Assembly (NCBI GenBank): GCA_030710605.1
Contig: CP092876.1
Coordinates: 90,008,906 to 90,072,905, forward strand
Source: Cordylochernes scorpioides
Lineage: Eukaryota; Arthropoda; Arachnida; Pseudoscorpiones; Chernetidae
Direction: 5' to 3'
Length of the DNA: 64,000 bases
Within the stretch, counting starts at the first letter, position 1. The number at the start of each line of letters is the position of its first letter. Of this stretch, positions 1 to 11,500 are shown one piece after another. The position numbers were made by a program, and so were the translations under genes. The notes beneath the pieces were generated by a model. The model made no database searches, was not told the origin of the DNA, and saw nothing but the letters and a program-made list of their open reading frames with translations.

Positions 1-995
1 TGCATTTTTATTTACAATAAAACGTAAATTCACTCGCAATCAGCGCCCCCTCGCGGCAGACGTATGGCCTGAAATAGCCTCGCATGAGCTTATTTGTAAC
101 GTCAAGCTTAGCCTATAGGTTAGGTGCACAGCTTCGTACCCCCGCAACCTAGGTTCGAGGCTCAGCGTGGGTGTTTTTTTTTTTTTTTTTTTCATTTCTT
201 TTATATTATTGTAGCAAATTATTAAAAATATTATTTTATTTAAAATGTAGGCTTTTTAAAATAAAAATTAACATAAACAATTTTTTAATAATATTTGTAA
301 CAAACATAGGTTCGAGGCTCAGCGTGGGTGTCTTTTTTTATTTTCATTTCTTTTATATTATTGTAGCAAGGTCTGTTTTTACAGCATTATTATATTTTGA
401 TTGGTTTATTTTAAATATGTTTGTTATGAAGGCTCTATGTAATACTATTTAGTGCACATTTTACATTTTAAACACCTAAGTCCCCCTCTTTTTAATATTG
501 TAGCAAAGTATTAAAAGTATTATTTTATTTTAGATGTTTGCCATGAAACTTTGGGAAGTTGTTTAGTATACTACCCGGACGATTTCTGGCGAATTATTTT
601 AGAATAATATTTATAACAATAATTATAGCGAAATTAAGACATAGTGATTATATTCTGTGTTTGTGCATATATAAATATTTTACAGAAAATGTGAGAACGT
701 TCTATTAGAATATCTCGAAAACAAAAAACAATACATATAAACGAGTTCACTGACATTTATTAATGCAGTGATTATAATCAATGATTACAATGAAGGGCTA
801 TATTATCTATATATATATAAATCACTTTCAAATTTTAACGTAACGTTCCATTCTCAATCCCGTAGGGCTTTAGATCGGCTAAAACATTTTTATCTTTATG
901 AGTGAATATTAACTTTACTGTACTGAATAGTTTAGTATAATGTTAATTTAACATATTTCAATTTAGCCACAGCAACGCGTGGCCGGGTTCGCTAG
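1..995 (+). mobile_element. Helitron, non-autonomous, 3' part
   Basis: The element ends with a GC-rich hairpin (CAACGCGTGGCCGGG region) followed by TTCGCTAG and a host T, which is the Helitron 3' end pattern of hairpin plus CTRR. Its 5' end is outside the window here but is seen in the duplicate copy at 60446. An internal TC-TATATATATA start at 806 suggests a shorter nested or alternative element ending at the same CTAG. There is no Rep/helicase coding. Low-complexity T runs produce meaningless short frames. Confidence 0.6.
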
Positions 996-1612
996 TATAG
1001 AATAAATGGCTCTGGTTCTGTTGTTTGGATGGTCCGGTGTGCTGTTGCTTTTAGTAAGAGGATTTCTTAATATTCTGAAACTATTGGGAGCATTTTCTAA
1101 CCAAGTTCTAATACCATATTGTTTTAGTCTTTGGAGACACTTTCAATACCTCTATAAAAATCGCAATTTTGTGAAAATATAATAATATCAAACGTTTTAG
1201 GAGATCTTAAAGTACTATAAAGATGATCTCTTAAAATAAAATATGAAATTTATAATTATAAAGGTAGCCACAAAATATAATAGCTACTTTTACAAGTGTA
1301 TTGCTAAGATGTTTATAATAGGCGAGATTTCCATTTTTACGCCTAGAGTTATATACATGTGTCTGTACATCAGTGAGAACATCAGCTTGATTACTTAGAG
1401 GGTCACACATGTGAATGATATAAAATATTATAGGCATTTGAAAATTATCCACTTATTATATATTGTGAAGAAATTAATACGAGTGATTGGCCATATAAGA
1501 TATTGTAAGGTAAAAAATAGCTTAAATAGATTGAATTGAAAGTTTAAAATAGATCTCTTATCTGTTGAAAAGTTTGAATAGCTCCATCTGCTAGTGCCAC
1601 ATGTCCTAGGTG

Positions 1613-1620
1613 TATAAAAG
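1613..1620 (+). promoter_or_regulatory. TATA box of peptide gene A
   Basis: TATAAAAG lies about 30 bp before a short predicted leader exon that ends at a clean splice donor (CAAG/GTAAAC, GT at 1660). It is conserved without change in the duplicate at 62221. A GATA-type site (CTTATCT) lies about 55 bp upstream. I saw no NF-kappaB/Rel site close by. Confidence 0.6.
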
Positions 1621-1642
1621 ATGGCGTAGAATCCTGACTTGT

Positions 1643-1659
1643 ACAGAACTTCCTTCAAG
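1643..1659 (+). other. Predicted 5' untranslated leader exon of gene A
   Basis: The start is inferred from TATA spacing and the end is the donor CAAG/GTAAAC. The next coding exon begins exactly at its ATG after an acceptor (TTCTGTAACAG/ATG), so a non-coding first exon is required. The exact start is not determined. Confidence 0.45.
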
Positions 1660-1685
1660 GTAAACTGCTCTGGTTCCTTTTCCTC

Positions 1686-2059
1686 TCTTCTACTGGCTTC
1701 ACATTTTACTCTCAGTTCTTCTACTGGCTTCTCCACATTTTACTCTCAGTTCTTCTACTGGTTTCTCCACATTTTACTCTCAGTTCTTCTACTGGCTTCT
1801 CCCCATTTTATTCTCAGTTATTTTACTGGCCTCTCCACATTTTACTCTCAGTTCTTCTACTGGCTTCTCCACATTTTACTCTCTGTTCTTCTACTGGCTT
1901 CTCCACATTTTAGCCTCAATTCTTCTAGTGGCTTCTCCACATTTTATTCTCAATTCTCCTACTGGCTTCTTCACATTTTACTCTCAGTTCTTCTACTTGC
2001 TTCTCCACATTTTACTCTCAGTTCTTCTACTGGTTTCTCCACATTTTACTCTCAGTTAT
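1686..2059 (+). repeat. 34-bp minisatellite in intron 1 of gene A, about 11 units
   Basis: Units read TTCTTCTACTGGCTTCTCCA then CATTTTACTCTCAG. Because 34 is not a multiple of 3, the array keeps all three frames open in a cycle of 34 residues, which makes a spurious 147-codon frame. Each unit has a pyrimidine-rich tract ending in CAG and so looks like a 3' splice site. The same array with the same unit count is at 62294-62667. Confidence 0.9.
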
Positions 2060-2438
2060 TCTCTAACTCGAGTGTCAAGTAGATGGCTACAGTTAATTCT
2101 TATAATTCCCTGATGGTCAATATGGAGAAATGAGGAGATAACTTTAAGAAGATATATGAATTTTAAACCCCCTATTTCTATTCGTTCTTATAATTTTATT
2201 ATAATTTAAAACTCACCTTCCGACACCTTTTTCAATTTGCAATTTTATAAGGATTTTAAATATTTTGCACAGTATATTTTGTGATATTTTCTATAAATCT
2301 GCTTCATAAAAGGATTTTGATATTTTTATAGTATGAAATCGTGATACCATTTATTTAAACTCTAGAATTTTGTGGAATTCTCTCACTAATATTTATATGT
2401 GTACTTTGAAATAAATCCTCATTAATTTTCTGTAACAG

Positions 2439-2505
2439 ATGAACAAGCTGATTTTTCTGACACTCTTTTTCTCTGCTGATGTCTTTTTGGCTTCCACAAC
2501 TGAAG
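2439..2505 (+). CDS. Gene A coding exon 1: signal peptide
   Basis: It codes MNKLIFLTLFFSADVFLA followed by STTE: a short basic start, a hydrophobic core and a small residue before the likely cut (A/S). The acceptor is TTCTGTAACAG directly before the ATG and the donor is GAAG/GTGAGT, phase 1. It is identical in gene C (63047-63113). The ATG is the first base of the exon, so no other start is available. Confidence 0.8.
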
Positions 2506-5500
2506 GTGAGTAAAGTTCCGATTTCTATCATATTACGCTTAGGCACCCCAGAACATAAATACTAATCTCATATTTTATTTTTGGATAATTTTATAAAAGG
2601 ATCGTAACACCCCTTTCGCAATAAGAAAAATAATGAAGAAACTTATTTTCTGTGAAAGGTTTTTCGATGATTTTATATAGCGCAATTTTCTTATAATTTA
2701 CTGGCCGAAGTGTCTTTTATTTGAAGAACTAAATCTCGAGAAGAGTTTTACCATATGGCCTTTTTTATCCAAGAAATACGGGCGCGAACTTTGCCTGAAC
2801 ATGAACAAGATGACTGGAAATGACCAGAATGGGCTGGAATGGAGATTAGACATGGAACTATGGGATATTCCTTAGGCAATCTAGCCAGTGAATCAATTGG
2901 GCATACAATTACTTTAAATTCTTCTTAATAATAACAACTATTATGTTCCTTACAATCCAAAAGTATTTCTCTTAATTTACAAATACTCGCGAAACACACA
3001 AAATCTACTTACAGAATAATTATAAATTTATATATTTTTAATTTGTCTTCGTCAGATTTTCAGATTTTTATTAACATATACAATTACTGGCAATGTCATA
3101 TTTATTCTCATTCTCTAACCAAGATCGAATTAATCCTCTGCTTTGTTTTTCAGTCAGATATTATAGGACCCCACCTCCTTTCATCGGCAGGTAATTTGAA
3201 TATAAATATTTTTCAAAACTATTATAGACGCGTATGATTCTTTTTAAAAATAAACAATTTCTACTGCCCTTACTGCAATGGAAAATTAATGGGAAGACAT
3301 TCCATTGCAGTAAGGACAATAGAAATTGTTTATTTTTAAAAAGAATCATACGCGTCTATAATAGTTTCGAATTTTGATAACAGATAGCGCGCTAATGCAT
3401 CATAATAAATATTTTTAACTTATCTTAATGGTACTATATATATTTATACCAATTAATTCTGTTTTCCAAAACATATATATATTCAAAACAAAGAGCATTT
3501 GATTTAGATTACACAACATAATTTGATATTGAAACAATTTTAAAATTATAAATCTCTAAAATATTGGAACCTATTAATTTATTAAACCTCTCACTTACTA
3601 ATATATATACAGAAGTAAAATTCCATTCCTCTTGGTGCTATGAAAAGTTCATAAATTTATTTTTAAAATCCTGTGTGTGTTAAATTAATCAAAATTTGTT
3701 TTTAATTTTGCGACTGAACGTTGTATATGGCTTCAATGGATGCATTTTTCTTTATTTCACAATATCATTTCATTAATTCTCCTTCATGTTCTATTCTATA
3801 TATATTCATGTGTGATTTTTTGCAGAAGGAGTCTGGCAGAAGAACCTATGTCTGAAGACCTGGAATCTCCCATTGACTCTAATGCCGTCAAAAGTTTACA
3901 AGGAAGGTAAAACTCTCCTGAAACACCAAAATAATAATGAAATATAATGTATAAGCTGTTTGGTGTTTATATTTTTATAATTTAGAATGAGATTCGTATA
4001 AATTGTTTATTAAACTTTATATGGATCTTTTTACATCATGTTGTTTACATTCTGCCTCTTTATTGTTCTTGTTTATGATTGTTAGCCAATCTTCTTCTGG
4101 CTGGTTCTCTGATGCTCACTCTTCTGCGTAGAGGTATAGGCAGCGCAGAGGTCTTCTTCTAAAATGAAGCGTGCTCTCCGAGCTCTAACTATTGTGAAGT
4201 CACCAGTCTCACAAAGCTCAACTTAACACACATTTTATTTCCAAGCACACTATATATACAATCAAACACACACACGTGACCAGGCACTCCTGGTCAAATA
4301 TGTGCTGAGAACATGTAAGAAAACATGTACGTATGTTTTCCCACGTGACGCAGCGGAGCGTGACCTTGCCTGCACGGGTGAGTCAGTTGTTGTTTTGAAC
4401 TCTGTATGGATGGACATTAAAACATGGTGGCAGCGATAACTGGATAAAATACGAACCCGTTTATTGCAAAATATCGATTTTTGTGTACCTTGGAAGATAA
4501 TTCAACATGGCTCAGATACAACCTCCAGAAACTTTCGACTTCTCGACTCCCAACGAATGGCCCAAATGGAGGAAGAGATTCGAACGATACCTCGTGGTCA
4601 GTGGAATGAAGAAGAAAGAGGAGGCGGACAAGATCGATTTGTTCATGTACTTGATGGGTGACCGCACGGATGATATATTCAGGACCTTCAAGTTCGAAAA
4701 GGAGGAAGAGGCAACGAAAATTGATTCTGTCCTCAAGGCGTTCGACAGCCACTTCTGTGTCAGGAAGAATATTATCTACGAACGTGCGAAATTTAATTCA
4801 AGAATCCAAGAGGATCGGGAGCCAGTGGACGAATTCATCACTTCATTGTACAAATTGGCTGATAGTTGCGAATTTGAGGGTCTTCATGAGCAGTTGATCC
4901 GTGACCGAATAGTGGTTGGAGTGAGGGACAAAGCTTTATCTGAAAGAATGCAGTTGGACAGCGAACTGACTTTGGAAAAGGCGGTGAAAATGGTTCGACA
5001 GCAGGAAGCCGTTCGACAGCAGCAAGTCGACCTGCAGCGTCCCTCAACAAGCCAAAAGGTCAATCAGGTGAAGTTCAACTCGAAGAAGCAATCACCGAAA
5101 CAACAACAGCAGCCTTCGAGGAAGAAGGAGAAGTCAGCCAAAACAAGATCACGATGTCCAAAGTGCGGAGGTTTCACCCACAGGGAAGGACAGGCTTGCC
5201 GTGCTGAAGGACAGAAATGTAACCTGTGTTCAAAAACTGGCCATTTTGCAAATTGCTGCCCAGATAAGCAGGCGAAGACTGCGGAAGTCAAAGCTGTTTC
5301 TGAACTTGATGAAGAAATTGGTTTTCTCCTGGAGGTCTCAGCTGTGGAGGATTCATCTAATCTCGATGATGATGAAGGCGAGTGCAGGAGGCGATGAACA
5401 GCAGAAATCCAAGTGAACGGGAAACAGGTGAAGTTCAAGCTCGACTCCCAGGCGGATGTTACATGTGTTCCTCTGTGTCTCTTCAAGAAGATAATGGGAC

Positions 5501-8500
5501 AGCAACGACTAGTGGAAAGTGATATCAACATTAGAGCTGCTGAATTCTCCGAACTTCAGACTGTGGGTATGTTTATATCAACGCTGCGAAATGGCAATTA
5601 TGAAATCAAGGAGAAGATTTATGTCATTCGTCGTTTGAGTGAACCTCTTCTGAGTCGCCGGGCATGTGAGCTCTTGAACCTGGCGAGGCGGATTGAAGTG
5701 GTTGCGACGAGAATTAACCCGATCAAGGAATTCCCTGAAGTATTTGAAGGACTGGGACAGATCGGAAACCCTTACGAAATCAAATTGAAACCTGGAGCAA
5801 AACCATATGATGTGCATACTCCTCGACGGGTAACAATACCTTTGATGGAAAAGCTCAAAACAAGATTGGAAGAGCTCGACAAAGACGAGATCTTGACGAA
5901 GATATTTGAAGCTCAACAAGAAGATACGACCCTGAAAGCAGTAGTCAACTACCTTGAGCAAGGCTGGCCAGATAAGAAGAAGATGTCACCGGCTCTGCTC
6001 TCTTATTGGCATGTCAAGGATGAATTCAGTGTTCAAAATGGACTACTGATGCGTAGCTGTCGTCTTGTTATTCCAGAAAGTATGAAACTGGAGATCCTAT
6101 ATTAGTTGCACGCTGGGCACTTCGGGATTACAAAAACAAGACTTCGCGCACGTGAGACGGTATGGTGGCCTGGGATTTCGGAAGAGATCGCGGAAACGGT
6201 CAGAAAGTGCAGTGTCTGTATCCAGGAAGCCGTCTCAAAACATGAACCTTTGATGCCAACCAACTTTCCGACACGACCGTGGCAAAAGATTGGAATGGAT
6301 TTGTTCAAGTTCGAGAATAAGTGGTATCTAGTCGTCATTGACTATTATTCTCGATTTCCTGAAGTGGTTCAGCTGGATCGGCTCACAGCCAATGTGGTGG
6401 TGCGTAGTTGCAAATCCATATTTGCCCGACATGGAGTACCAGAAACTGTTGTAAGCGATAATGGGACGCAATTTGGAGCTGCTCGTGAGTTTGCAAATTT
6501 CGCAAGGCAGAACGGATTCACACATGTCACTTCAAGTCCTCGATTCCCGCAGAGCAATGGGATGGCAGAAGCAGGTGTGAAAATTGCTAAGTTGATCTTC
6601 AAGAAAAATCAAGACCCATCGCTTGGACTCCTGGAGTATCGATCGACCCCTTTGGAGAACGGTTACAGCCCTGCTGAGCTTCTCATGGGACGTAAACTCC
6701 GAACGACCTTGCCAATTGCACCAGAGAATCTTAATCCAAAGTTGGTGGACTCTCAGACCCTGAAAAGAAAGGAGGGGAGAAGGAGAAAGGATATGAAATC
6801 CAGATATGATCGACGCTGCGGAGCTACGGACATGGAGGAGCTATCCGAAGGTGACACGGTTTGGATTACAGATATGCGAACCTGGGGGATTGTAAAGCAG
6901 AAAGCATCGACACCAAGGTCATATATGGTTGATACTCCAGTTGAAACTTTACGTCGAAACAGGTTCCATCTACGAAAAGGAGTTACAGTGCAATATCCAG
7001 CCGACCCATCGACGCCGACCTTTTCGGGGAAGGAACTGGTTGATAATGAAAATACCCCAGTTGTGGATTATCCCTCTAACGACTCAGAAGACGGCCAGAT
7101 AAGAACCCGGAGTGGACGAATTGTTAAACCTGTGGTTCGCCTTCATTATTAATTATATTATGCATTTAAAGTTTGTAATGTATATATATATATTTCAAGT
7201 CTTAAAACGGGGGATGTGCTGAGAACATGTAAGAAAACATGTACTATGTTTTCCCACGTGACGCAGCGGAGCGTGACCTTGCCTGCACGGGTGAGTCAGT
7301 TGTTGTTTTGAACTCTGTATGGATGGACATTAAAACAAAATATAATAAAACATTTACACAGAGTAACAATCAAAATAAACTCTAACATTCCTCCCCGAGT
7401 TGATGGGTCACATCAAGTTCCGGAGGGGCCACCGGAAGCAGCACCAGCTTCACCAAGGGTCTTCGGAGCACTCCAACCGATGTCCGCACCGAAACAACCC
7501 GTACCAGGCCGTCCTTCCCAGGATGTGTCTCCACCACTCTGCCCATAAGCCACCTTGCAGGGGGCATTCTTTCCTCTTTTATCAATACTAACGTATTGAT
7601 GTCGACATTGGGAGAGATGGTCTTCCACTTATTGCGCTGTTGCAATCCATTCAAGTAGTCTTTGACCATCTTTTCCACAGATGTTGCATGACCCTCTGAA
7701 CCAACTGTCATCTTGTTAGGAGATGATTCTTTATCAATAATATGTCATCTTCCGGGACACAAGAGGATGGCTCAGCAAGCAAGAAATGGGCGGGAGTTAC
7801 TACCCCTTGATCATTATATAGCCGAGTGCAATGTCCTCTTCGCGCTACAATCGCTTAAAGGCCGACATGAAGGTGGGTGTAGATGCATCTGTGACCAATT
7901 CAAGATGTACTGCTCGGGTCACAAAGCACACAAATAGACAGATGTAGCCTTTTTCAGTCTTTCGGCCTCTACCCTTGGACATTCGAAGGTTCACAGGTCC
8001 AGCATAATCTACACCACTGATTGAGAGGGGTTTACCCGGTGTTAATCTCTCCTTGGGTAAATCGCTCATTAGCTGGCCTTGAGTGACGCGATTGTATCGA
8101 CAGCATGTCACGCACTCTCGAATGCATCTTTCCACCTGATCTTTTGCTCTCAGCATCCAATACTTCTGTCTCAATGTGGACAGCATCAGGTGCACACTTC
8201 CGTGCATAGTCCGCATATGAACCGCTTGAACAATCATCTGAGCCACCTTTCCTGATGAAGGCGATAGCGCAGGATGTTTTCGTTCATATGTCATAGATGG
8301 AGCCCATTTCAATCTACCGCCGACTCCAAGGATTCCTTGATCGTCGAGGAACGGTGTTAAACCATAAATCTTGCTTGTGCGCCTTACTGATCCTAAAGTG
8401 GTCAAACTTCTTATTTCTTCCCTGAAATGCTGGTACTGAATTGCTTGAAGTATTCCCCTATGAGCATTTCTCAGTTCGGCTGGGGTTAAGTGCGACTGAT

Positions 8501-11500
8501 ATCGCTCCGCAATGTAGCGGCAATTATGGCAATAACGCAATATCCAGGCCACTTTTCGGATATACCCATTAAAGGTTGAGCTCATCTCTCCGATAGCCAC
8601 CAAGAAAGGTGTTTCACTGATGGCATGAATACTCAGGAGCTCAGTTTGACTTTGGTGCTCAAACATAGGAGGCATTCTAGGCCATTCTGTTGATTCCGCT
8701 GATAACCAGGTAAGTCCTGTCCACCAGATGGAAGACTGTTTCAGCTCGGACCCCAGAATTCCTCGCGAGGCAATATCCGCTGGATTATCTCCTGTGGGAA
8801 CATAGCGCCACTCCCTGACTTGTGGAAAACTCTGAGTTCTTAACCAACTCGAGACTATGGTAGAATCGGACCAACAGGTAGCACTCTCCAGTTTGATATT
8901 AAATTCTTCCATTATATATTTCACTAGTCTGGTCAGCAGAAGAGCTGCGCACAATTCTAAGCGTGGAATTGACATCTTCCGCATGGGAGCCAACTTAGTC
9001 TTTGATGCCAACAGTCTTACACTGACTCCATCATCAGTGGGAATTCTTATGTAAACAGCTGCCGCATAGGCGTCTTCAGAGTCATCACCAAATCCATGCA
9101 ATTTTACTCCCTGGGTATTCCTTCCGAGACCCAACCATCGGGGTATTCTCAAACTTCCTATGAAAATTAGTCCATGTTTCAATCAATGATTCATCCATCG
9201 GATCATCCCAATGTAATCCCGTTATCCACAACCTTTACCATTATTTTTCCTGTTACAAGGACAGGTGCCAACCATCTTAAGGGATCTTCTAACTTGGCGA
9301 TGAAGGAAAGCATTTCGCGTTTGGTAATCACCGATGTCTTTTCCAACGACTGAACGCCATATAGGAAACAGTCTTCACTTTGGATCCATCCCAAACCCAA
9401 TGTCCTTATAACATTGGACTGTTCAAATGTAATCTTTTGTGCGCAAATGTTCTCTCGCAATGTTGCCCAAAATCGTCAGATCAATTTCTTTAGAATCTGT
9501 GGTTTCTAGGGCTTTGAAGGTGATTGAGGCCGGAGAGGGTTCGTTTCTTCCAGTGTCTTCCTCTTCCAAGTCTATGCTGGATTCTTCTTTCTTCATGCAA
9601 GGTATTTTGGAAGATATGGCTTTATGGCTCTTTGTTTGAGCTCTTACCTCTACATCGCTTGAAGCCCCCACTCCAGAACCCTCCACATCAAGAGGCTCTG
9701 AAGGTTGAGAATCTTCAATTGCAGACTTTTCGTCAGAATCTTCCACTGCAATTTCTGGAACCTCTTGAGAACCTTGAGCTTTACCTTTTGAAGAATCAGG
9801 ATCTGATGCTGAGGCATCGTCTGCAGGCTTAGAGATATCGTCTGAAGGCTTAGAGGTATCGTCTGAAGGCCCAGAGGTATCGTCTGCAGGCCTAGAGCAG
9901 TCATGGGATTCTGAAATCTTCTTTAGAGATCTCAAACCACTCAATATAATAGTCCTATAATCTACCGGATTCGCAATCCTTTCCAGTTTAGCACTTTTAC
10001 CAGACTTTTCTGGAGACTTATCTCCTAAATTAAGATTTTTCGCTGGAGTAGGCACTTGCCCCTTTGGAGAACTGGCCGGAGTATATAACATTGGAGTTAC
10101 CACAGTTCCAGAAACAGTTTCCTTCGATACAAGTTGCATTTTATTGTTTGGAAGATATTTGCCAATTGAACTTTTTTCTACTGGCTCTCTCTTCACATAG
10201 GTGATCTGGACAGTACAACCCTGTTTAGAAAGCGTTTTACTTTCTCCAACCTTTGCATCATCATTCAACTATTTCCTTTTCTTCCGGATTTTGAGGTACG
10301 GGGCACTTAATTAAAATCGTCTACAACGATTTCCCGCCCAAAAACCATCAGTTGTCCATCTTCTTCTTCCAAAGAAATCTGAGGTAGTCCCAATCATTCT
10401 CCTTAATGGCCATCAACCGGAAATATCTTCTCATGTCGGCCAAAACTCCGAATTTATTTTCCCGAAGTTTTATCCTTATCTCAGGGATTCCTCTCAATAG
10501 ACTGGGTCTCCTCCTCAAATACCGCCTCAAGGCGAGTCCGCAGTTTCCTCGACAGGAAGCGTCGTCAAACACTGGCCGTATAGGCGTCGCTTTGGACCCA
10601 CACTCAAATACAGGGCGATCGGGAAAATAGCATCCCTTTACTTTAAATTCCGCATCTCCAGTTTGTCTTGCTTCCACCAATTTCCTCGATGATGGAACTC
10701 TGACAACTCTTTCCTCAATATCATCAATGGACTCAGTTTCACCATCTGAAATCTCCACTTGATCAGCGCCCTCAGCTACCGCTTTAGAATTGCTCACCGA
10801 TTCATAACCTTTAATTGCAGTTTTAGAATCCCCTACTCCATTGTCCTTGGTTTCAGCTTCCGAGTCTTTCCCATTCTCTAAATCTGCGTCCTGCTTTTCC
10901 GCCACCTTTGAATCGGTACCTTGTTCTGCATCTAGCCCTTCTGCCACCTTTGAATCAGTGCCTTGTTCTGAATGTAGCAGCTTCACTTCTTCAGTGTTCT
11001 TTGAATCCATTCCTTGTTCCACATCCAGCCCTTTCTCTTCATCTGCTTCAACGGATTCTTTCTTAACTTCAGCCCTATGACTTTCGTCAACTTCTACAAC
11101 AGACCTTTTCTCGACTTGAGCCCTTTCACCGTCTTCAGCAAAATGCCTTTCTACAACTTGAGCCCTTTTACTTTCTTCAACGGCAATCTGCTTGGATGTC
11201 TCTTCTACCATTTGCTCGGATGATACCACAATCCCAGCATCTTCCTTAATAGAAGCTGGATCAACTCCTTTCATCAAGGTAATTCCTACAACCCTTGGCT
11301 TCTCACTCATCCTGAATTCTAAACTGCTTCCATCGCAGATCTTCAAATCCAATTTGGGCAATCGGCAAACTCTTGTTCCAGGCAGCGAGCCCTTTTCTGA
11401 ACTAGCACCATGGAGGGCTTCCGTATTTTTCGTCAGAGAGTTGAGGAAAATAATTTATTTCATTTTCAAGATCTATCCACTTCCCATAATAATGGATCAA

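Larger units (their letters stand above)
1..3392. repeat. Segmental duplication, copy 1 (5' end of gene A and upstream Helitron)
   Basis: This stretch is repeated almost base for base at 60616-64000, in the same orientation. By eye I count about 14 substitutions and three small indels (a poly-T length change, a TA-run change and one C) in 3.4 kb. Both coding exons inside it are identical in the two copies. The match starts at the first base of the window and runs to the last, so the true repeat extends beyond the window on both sides. It is either a recent tandem duplication of the peptide gene or two haplotypes placed in series by the assembly. Confidence 0.95.
4301..7337 (+). mobile_element. 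Non-autonomous Ty3/gypsy derivative lacking RT and RNase H
   Basis: LTRs of 124 and 123 bp (4301-4424, 7215-7337) run TGTGCTGAG to TTAAAACA, with AAATA target duplications. By eye they differ only by a short indel near the CATGTA motif, so the insertion is young. The primer site follows at 4425 (TGGTGGCAGCG) and a purine tract AAAACGGGGGA precedes the 3' LTR. Gag, protease and integrase lie in one frame broken by two stops (TGA 5395, TAG 6103). The reverse transcriptase and RNase H region is cleanly absent, so it needed another element's RT to move. It is inserted in the BEL LTR. Confidence 0.85.

Noticed and set aside
171-452. A Phe-rich 93-codon frame (and copy at 60786)
   Set aside because: Starts in a poly-T run inside a Helitron. 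Low complexity and not conserved in length between the two copies.
1639-2082. A 147-codon frame (and its copy at 62247) with Leu/Phe/Ser repeats
   Set aside because: Produced by the 34-bp minisatellite, which keeps frames open by repetition. It lies in a predicted intron.
3826-3906. Reading exon 3 in phase 1 directly after the signal exon (EGVWQKNLCLKTW)
   Set aside because: It would skip the 37-nt exon. Using that exon gives phase 2, which fits every following exon and the terminal stop.
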